In this document: piece by piece, positions 49,701 through 58,700 of the stretch
Position numbering within the stretch: the first letter of the stretch is position 1
Layout: the number at the start of each line of letters is the position of its first letter
Assembly: GCA_033032175.1 (NCBI GenBank)
Contig: CM065334.1
Coordinates: 6,135,705 to 6,199,704 of the forward strand
Origin: Saturnia japonica
Lineage: Eukaryota > Arthropoda > Insecta > Lepidoptera > Saturniidae
Reading direction: 5' to 3'
Length of the DNA: 64,000 bases
Position numbers and translations under genes: made by a program
The notes under the pieces: model-generated
The model's database searches: none
Told to the model about the DNA's origin: nothing
Seen by the model: the letters and a program-made list of their open reading frames with translations, nothing else

Positions 49701-52700
49701 AGGATCCAGTGCCAACATCAAATTAAAGAAAAGTGACATGTTAGCTTGGTTAGACAAATATAATATATCATATCCAGAAAGAAATACAAAACCTGTGCTA
49801 TTTGACATTATTAAAAAAAAAAAGCCAAACCATGTACAATTTTACTTCATAAAATCCTCCAAGATCACGGACACAGTGTATTGCGCCTACCACCCTACCA
49901 TCCAGAACTCAACCCAATAGAGTTACTGTGGGGTATTATTAAAGGGAAAGTTGCATCACAAAATGTTAATTTTAACTTGAAAACTGTGGAAGAATTATTT
50001 AGAAAAGAAGCGGATTCTATTACTCTTGATACGTTTAGTGACATTTGGAGAAAGACCGGAGAACATGAGAAAAAAATATATTCAACTGGAACCAAAAGTG
50101 GATACTTTCACTGACTCATTTATAATAACACTAGGAAATTCCAACGGCGAAACATCAAGTTCTTCGAGCGATGAAAGTTTGAGTGGGGTAGAAGATTTAA
50201 TTTACGAATCTGATTAAAAGCAATAATGTAATAATCATAATATGTACATAAAACAAGTAACACTATATATATTTTTTTATTTATCCACAATGCACCTAAT
50301 TTTCCTAAAACTTAACTCTAGTCTACACTTAGACTAGAATCGCATTTTGAATCAAAATCAAAAATACAAAATAAAAAAATTGGAAAAAATTATTGATCAT
50401 GCTGTATGGTAAAATTGCATTAGTGTGAGTACTGTGAACGTCCCAGCTTTAGTTAACTCTGCTATAAATACGAATTATTTGAAAATTCACCCTGAATAAT
50501 TGTCACCGTTTGTGGTTATTAAGTTTTTCCTCGCATTAGCGACACGTAGTATAGCGGCCTGTCTACATGTATACGCATAAATACACTAATAAAATTGTAT
50601 ATAATCGACTGTATCATATGCGTAAAACACAATTATTCTATTATTTTGAGTTTTCAATTCGGTCTGTAGTTTTTTTGAACAGACTATACTGTTAGGCGTA
50701 AGGGCCCCGGAGCCTCATACGGGTTTTACAGCTTCACTGTGCGCCGTGACTGGGAAGCGTGCGCGTAAGCACTCAGCCGCAAAACCGTGGGAACATCGAT
50801 AGCGATACCAATAGTTTAGTAATAACTGATATAAATAACTGGTATAACGAAGTATGTAAGTACCCGTACACATTTTTACCCGTTTGAGGCGTAGGGTAAA
50901 GTTTTTCGGGTAATTGTATGTGTGTCTCTATTATGAACAACACTGGTGATAATCCTTTTTAAACATAAATTGATATTTGATATTTAATTTAAGAATTAAT
51001 AAGTTGACGCGAAACAATACAATGCTTAGTAGAGACGGTAATGTCGCCGCTAGCATCATGCGCGGCTCTCTCGTCTGCTACGATATGGCACGTTGCTTCG
51101 CTCGCTTGTCAACAAATCGTTAGATATCGGTTGAACAATAATTGTTTATCCCGATATATCGTCCAATATATCGTATCGATAACAGTATCGTTCCATCCTG
51201 GTAAAAAGTAAATTTCTTTACTAGTAATCCTATGTTAATGGTTTTTTATAATTTCAGAATCAGTGCCTGAGTGAACCTGAGAAGGCTGCCTCATGCAGCA
51301 TCATGGAGCAGCTCAGCTGCGGCGTGCAGGTCTGTGTCAATTTCGATAACATAACATACCATCATGCCTGTATCCTCGAAGGGTTAGGCAGAGGTGTATT
51401 AACGTATACCCACAGTTGGCAGGGTGTATGTTTTTAGGTGCCATGTAATAGGGACCGAGCCTATTGCCATTAATCAAGCTCAAAGCCGAACTCTGAGCTG
51501 CTACCGAGAATTTCATATGAAAAACCCGATAACACTTTGCTCGACCTGTGAATCGAACCCAGGACCTCGAGTATAGCAGTTGCGCTTACGAGCACTAGAC
51601 TAATGAGGCAATTCAGATAATTTTTAACTGACTTCAAAAAGAGGCGGATGTTGTTTTCAATTTGAATGTGTATATTTTTATTTTTTGTGGATTTTCATAT
51701 TTGTTGTTGGATAGGGTGAGTCCCATTTTAATTTCATTGGCATTGGGTTTTCTACTTCAAAGATACACCAGGGAACTCCTCAAAACCATTAAAGGTCGTT
51801 ATCATTTTTGTTAAAAATTGGCTTGCATTATAATCAAATCGATATACGTCGTGATGGTTGTGTGGTTAAGACCGGCGGAATATCGTTCCGATGTCCGCAC
51901 GTTCGAGAACCTCGGCATGTAGCAATGAATTTTTCCGAATTTGCGTATATTTACTGATTTAAATTGGTATCACTATCGGGTGACGGTGAAGGAAAACATC
52001 GTGAGGAAATCTGAACTCCTGAGAAATGATCTTGTAATACCACTGTATGTGGGGAAAATATAGAACTGTTGATTTCCCGGCGTTTGTAATCGCCAGTACG
52101 TCATAAACTGGCGTGGTAATTAAACCCTTGTCTCCCTTTGGGAAGAGGCTTTGCTCAACAGTGGGACATTTACAGACCGATATTAAGTAGATATAAGTGT
52201 TTTAAAATTATTTCATTACACAATTGAGACATATAAAAATGTACATGTTACGCGAATTTAGAAAGTTTCATCCGAAAATATTTATTACTAGTTGATCCTC
52301 GCAACTTCGTCTACATCACATAATGGAAACTCTCAAAAGGAATAAATTTTCTTCGTTTTTGCAATATTTTTCATTCATGTTCTGCTCCTATTGATAGTGG
52401 CGTGATGTTAAGTAGCCTATAGCCTTCCTCGACAAATGGGCTAACCAACAATAAAATAATTTTTCCATTCGAACCAGTAGTTCCTGAGATTAGCGCGTTC
52501 AACCAAACAAACTCATCAGCTTTATAATATTAGTATAGATAGGGCGTGCTTCAATGTGCCTTGTTTACGGGTTATTCTACAGTACCTACATAGAGCATTT
52601 GGCAACTTAATTTTTTAAAGTTTCAAGTTAAGTTTTTAACTTAAAGGTTTTGCGGCATCTCAGAATGCGTGCTTCCTGTTTTATTTATAAGCCACTTCAC

Positions 52701-55700
52701 TTATGCACAAGAACCAAAGTATATCATGCAAAATGCCACCAATATTGCATAAATATAGTCAAAACACCTAAGTTAATTAATTATAAATAAAAACTACAAC
52801 ACGTCACTTCAAGACCCCGCCATAAACTCCCATTAAAGTCTTTGTCCAGTGTATGTAGGCTAGACAGACATGAGTAACACTGTGCTGCGCCGCGCAATTG
52901 CGCCAAATCAATTCACTGCGCGGGACGTGTCAACACGTTTATTGCAAAATTTACGTACATATATCTCTATGCTCGCGTACCATTTCATCTACATGCCGCA
53001 ACATTTAAGTCAACTCAATACGCCGGCGCAGTAAGTTGCGCTTGAGTCATTGAGTCGGTGCAAGGAATTTTGCTGAGTTGCCCATGTCTAATATAACCTA
53101 ACTGCCACTTAGAGTATATTTTATGCCTCACATAAAATCGAGTGTAGAAGTATAAACTTCTAAAGCGCGCACATAAAGGACACGTATTCAGTAATATCAA
53201 TTTTGACTGTAGGCAGTAATCGATAAAAAAATGATATTATAACCGTCGGCAGGTGGCCGACCTGAAGCTGCCTCCGGGTATAACGCTGACCCGGGTACAA
53301 CCCAACGAGAAGAAGGAATCTCCGCCCATCAAGTCTGTGGTATGTCATACTTTATTTTTCTTTTTTGCTTAACTAGCAGTGCCGGCGGTTTCGCTAGTAG
53401 CAGTCTACAGAAGGCCGTCGATTGGGCAAGTTATCTTTGGAAGATATACATATGCTATTGTTAACTTTTTTTACGTGTTTTTTAATATCTACTATTATGT
53501 AGTACATTAATTTGATATATCTCTTATGGGTTACTCAGTATAAGCCATTAATAATGCTGCCTGCCCACTATATCGCAGCGGAGCATTGACAAGTTGGACC
53601 AATAGAAAATTGAATCTTTAAATTTGTATGTAGTCAAAAGTGCCCGATTTAATTCAGTTGAAGGTTACCCGAACCCATAAGTTGTTTTTCCTCTACCAAA
53701 AATCCTCAACGCGGTTAAAGAAGTTCCAATTCAAGAACAATGTCAAAACTGAAGTGGACATATTATTATTCGGTTGCAGCCGCTGTGGAAGTGTGGGCAA
53801 CTGTCGAACACGCCGACGCCGGTGCCTCGGCCTCCGCCTGTCATTAACGCAGACCCCGCCATGATGATGTTCACTACACACCATCCAGGTAAAGAAACCT
53901 ATAGACGCCGTCCATACGACCTGACCACTCAAGGTATACAATTCAAGGATCATGTCAAGCCGGTCTTACTGTCAAAAGTTTATCATAGGATGGGATCATT
54001 ATACGAATGATAGCGATGTCTGGTAGTGGCTCCCTCTCTGTGCATTCACTAAATTGTTAATATCATTGTTAACTGTAAATATTATTTGTACAGTTGAAAT
54101 AGTAATTATTAAAGATAAAAATGATTAATTAAAAAACAAAAACCTAACTAAAATTAAAAAAAAAAAACGAGTTGTATTAGTTAATCAGTTAAATAAAATT
54201 GTCATTGCAGCCGGTGGAATACTTTTTACCCGACTGGGAAAAATGAGGGTTATGTTTTGGAGCATATGTATGTATGTCTATTTCTTTGGCTCGCTCTGTA
54301 GCCTAAATGGCTTGATGGATTTTAGCAAACGATATGTCGTTAGATTATTCTTATTAATCGTGAGAGTGACTTAGGCTATATAGTATTTAAGAGCATCTGG
54401 GAAACAAATAAAAAGCAAAAATAGAAAAAAAAATTGTCAAGCGTTTTTGTTGCAGTCGGGTTTTTGAAGAGAAACTTCTTTTGGGACGTTGCGATTTGGA
54501 TTTTATGAAACAAAAGTGTGTAATGAGAAAGAGATAGCTATACATATGTGTATAGGTTTTAGGCTGTGAGAGAATAAGATAGAAAGCGTTTCTATATAGT
54601 ATCCCTATCCTTCATCTATTCCTAATGTACTCGAAAAATATACAAATAGAGAGAGAGAGAGAGAAGTTTCACTTCTACCGCGTGTGAACTCGCACTCAAA
54701 TTTTTTGTTTCCTTTTTAATAATTTAGCTTGTTAATCTAACATTTTAAAATCTCTCGCCTAACTACGTAAAAAAATACTTAAGGCTTGCTGACTAAGAAA
54801 CGATATTTGAAAATTAATTCCTAAAACGTATTAAATATATGATGATTCCTGTGGTAGTATTTTAATGAAAATTTTTTACCATACAGAAATTGAATAATAA
54901 ATTTCTTTGAATATATTTTCAGAACCACCAAAGACAATAATCATCCCTGAACCGACACCTCAAGCACCTAAATCAAAGAAGTCGAAGAAGAAGGCTAAAA
55001 AGGCCGCAGCGGAGGCGGCCGCACCCGCCGATGCCAAAGTGGACGGCACGAAAATGGTGACCCTCCGCAATCCGATGTTCCATCCAAACTTACCACCTGT
55101 ACAAGTGACGAACAGCCCTGTTCAGAAGAAGGCAGATCCGATACGTCTGCCAGATCCTATACCGATGCCGCCAAACGCTTGCCAGGCGACAATCACTCCG
55201 ACATCAAACGGCATGTACACTATAAGGAACCCACTGATGTCGATGATGCATCAGCAGAACCTCATAGGCGTCAGGAACCAAAACCCCCCGAACCCTATGA
55301 ACCAAGTCTACAATCAACCCCAGTTCAACTACGTCAATCCCAACGTATACAACCCTGTACAGACTGTCCCAACGCCATATATGATGGATCAAGCCCAGAC
55401 TTCACCGAAGCAGGAGGAGTACCACAGCCGGATAATGAACCTGGCCTCATTCACTCAGAAGAACGATGAAGGTTACTCCCTGTTCAAACTCAAAGAGGAC
55501 ACACAGCAGAGGAGTTTTCTCACTCCAGAGTACTATGTTGATAATTCAAGTCCGAAGCCAGTCGTCTCACCAAACCCAATTGGTACAAGGCCGACTGATT
55601 CCAGTCGATCATATGACTCAAACGACTCCTCCTTGTTTGCAAACCCTATCCAGCGTCCAGAGCCTATCGGCACACCCCTGAAACGTGAAGATAGTGACTT

Positions 55701-58700
55701 CACCGGGGGATTGTACACCCCCTTTGGGCATGAAGATAGGAACGTGTTCAGAAACGCTCTGTTCAACGATAAGAGTGATGTTGGACTGAACGTTGGTAAG
55801 ATGGATGATATTGGACCCAATCACATGTTGAACGGTGACCAGCTCCCGTATTTCCAACGTTTGCGTGTTGGTTCCAAGTTGAACAATGAGGTGACGATAC
55901 ACCATGTCACTGAATCTAAGTTCTACAAGGGGCAGGTTTGTTTTTTTTTTGTCAATTAGTTTTTGCTTTGTAGTTACTTATCTTGAAATTTAAGTGATGG
56001 TAACAGGGAATACAACGTAATGTAAGCATAATATGGATATTAATCTTAGGGTGGAAATTAATGGAGTGTACTCTAGCTTAGCTGGGGAACGAGGCAATGA
56101 CAATGTGATTTGTATTGTTTTTATAAATGGTTTCTTTACATGGTTTGTATTTTAAAGTGTATTATTTGGAGTATTTAGCGGTGTATTGAAGTGACATGTT
56201 GTAGTTTTTATTTTTAATTCACTAACTTAGATTTTATTTTATCGTATATTTTAAAATATTGGTGGCATTTTGCGTAGTTTAGTTTGGTTGATGTGCATAA
56301 CAGAAGTGGATTATTTAAATATAAAATGGAAAACATGTGTTTTGGGATGTCACAAAAAGTTCCTAGATAGTTCTGACAAGGGAGCCACCATCTTGTCGAT
56401 ACTCCACTTTGTATACCTATAGAAAATTTTACGAAGGCCTAAAAATATTGACACTGGCAACTGCTTTTTGCGGCGCCATAACAAAACGTGTATATTTTTA
56501 TAACCCTTGCATATTATTTATGTAGCGCATGCCAGTTTCACATCTAGTAAGGTTACAATTTTTGAAAGGGTTACCGTAATAGAATTTTCAATAAATAAAA
56601 AAAATGGACGATAGCGGGTTCTCAGGACTGTTTTGCCCGATCGGGTCGCGACTGCCATGCATGTGTCATGTGTCAACTTACAAAGGGTTTCGTTTTTTAT
56701 TATCGTATTTTGGGATCGGCCTGTGCATATTCAATTAAATTAATGCAGAACGGCGTGACAGCGGTGACCGTCGATCGATTACGATCTGACGGTGGTCGCC
56801 GTTGTGTTTGGACTGTGCTATGCCAACTATTTAAGAGCCATTTTAGCTTTCGAATTCATTGTCCCTGTTATATCACTATTATGCGATACTTTTACTCGTA
56901 TAAAATATTGAAGTTTTTCATAATTTTGGACTTAAGGTTTAAATATAAATCTGAGTATATAGAATTCACTTAGGTACAATATTATAAATAAACAAAACGT
57001 GTGCGTCTCGAGACTCTCGACAAAAGTGACAACTTAAACTAATCTAAGTTGAACTATTTAATATTGAAATTATTACTTAAACTTTAAGTATATAATATAC
57101 AATTCTTGAATATGTACATTAGAACGCTGAATAGAGAAGGTAAGCCTGAGAGAGTGACGCCGTAACGCGTTACGTTACGATACGGTTTACCCTCCCATAA
57201 GAAGTTATCGCTTCAAAAATTATTATAATACATGAGTATCTTTTTTGTCCAGGATCCACAATCCATGGAAGGAATCCATCCAGGGACGAGTCAGTTTTCT
57301 GCAGACATACTTGGCCGGATACCTTCTATCAGCCTCCGTTTCACAACAAAACAGGTAATTAAAGTAGTTCATTTATAACAAACAAGAAAATAGGATCTTT
57401 TTTTCCTAAGGGACGTTCTAACTCGAGCTGTTTTAATGAAAAGTAAACGTGTCCCTGCTGTGTACATAAATTATACACTGCCATTTAGAAATATTAATTT
57501 AAAAAATTACATGTTACAGAGATGTAATGTAGGTTGTAGGCTTGGGTGACAATGTGGCCGAAGATGGTGTCACGCTAAGCCTAGTGGGGATACTAACTCT
57601 CAAGTGCAGCTGCCGGAACACCACTATAGGTGCTTACCAAGCGGTTTCCAACTTGAGGGTGGTAGCTAGGCAGGCGGGCATTAGAAGGAGCCCTACACAA
57701 CCATGCTATGGTTTCATCACGATGTTTTCCTTCACCTGGCGCTCAGCCTCATTGCAGGGCTTCGAACTCGCATCGATCGTAAACTTACTTCTGACTGAAA
57801 TTGATCGTGAAACTGATTTCAGGAGTACCGCAGTCGCCGCGCGGCTCACCGACGGGCTCGTCGCTCTGCTCGAGCGCTCCGCCCTCGGGAGGTGCCTCGC
57901 CTCCCGCGCCCCGCAATCCCTACCAGCCGGTGCACCAGCAGCCGCACCAGCACCACCCCCTCGCCCCGGCGCCGCCGAGGGACGCGAGGATCAACCCCCA
58001 CCATAATGGTACCACCCGTGCATAATATACCGGGTGACCGAACATTCCTGGACAAATGTGATAAAAAGTTTGCATTTTCACTGCATGACATATTTACCCC
58101 GATTTTTTAACATGTTACAATTTACGGATACGCACTGCGAAATAATATATCCACTTATACGCTTCAAAATATAAACTCAACTTCTAAAATTCGGTTTACC
58201 CCAAGTGGAGGGGTAAAATGAAATATAAGCTGGCAACATTAATTCGCAATGAGTGTTCGTTGTTTTCAGTGTAAATTTATGTGCGTGGGTGTGTTAAGTC
58301 TACAAAAATATCGATTAGAAGGAATACCATTAGAATCGAATTCCTTCCTTCCTTTTTATTATTATTATTATTATAAGACCATTATTAGTGGTTGCGCGAG
58401 TTTTATACTACGGCGCGGCGGTTAATTGTAGAATATCTTAATTGTAAACGTGTTTCTGCGTACATAGGTCTGTGTTGCCCACTCTAACTCCGTAAACCTT
58501 CTAGAATCTTCTCTGTTAAAATATACGATGTGGTCTGATTTTACTAAAAGATTGTTTTCTATTATTGCGTTCGTGCATCTTCCTTCTTTTTGCTCCTATT
58601 CTACACTAAGTAGTGACCGCATTTCATATAAATATCACAATCATCATATAATTCATACATTCTTCCTTCTTTTTTTCTCCCTATTTGCATCCAGCTTCGT

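Noticed and set aside
57542..58110. Alternative frames across exon 40, including a 154-codon plus frame
   Set aside because: Arg- or Ala-rich readings that do not splice in phase to exon 41; the upstream part is SINE-like sequence.
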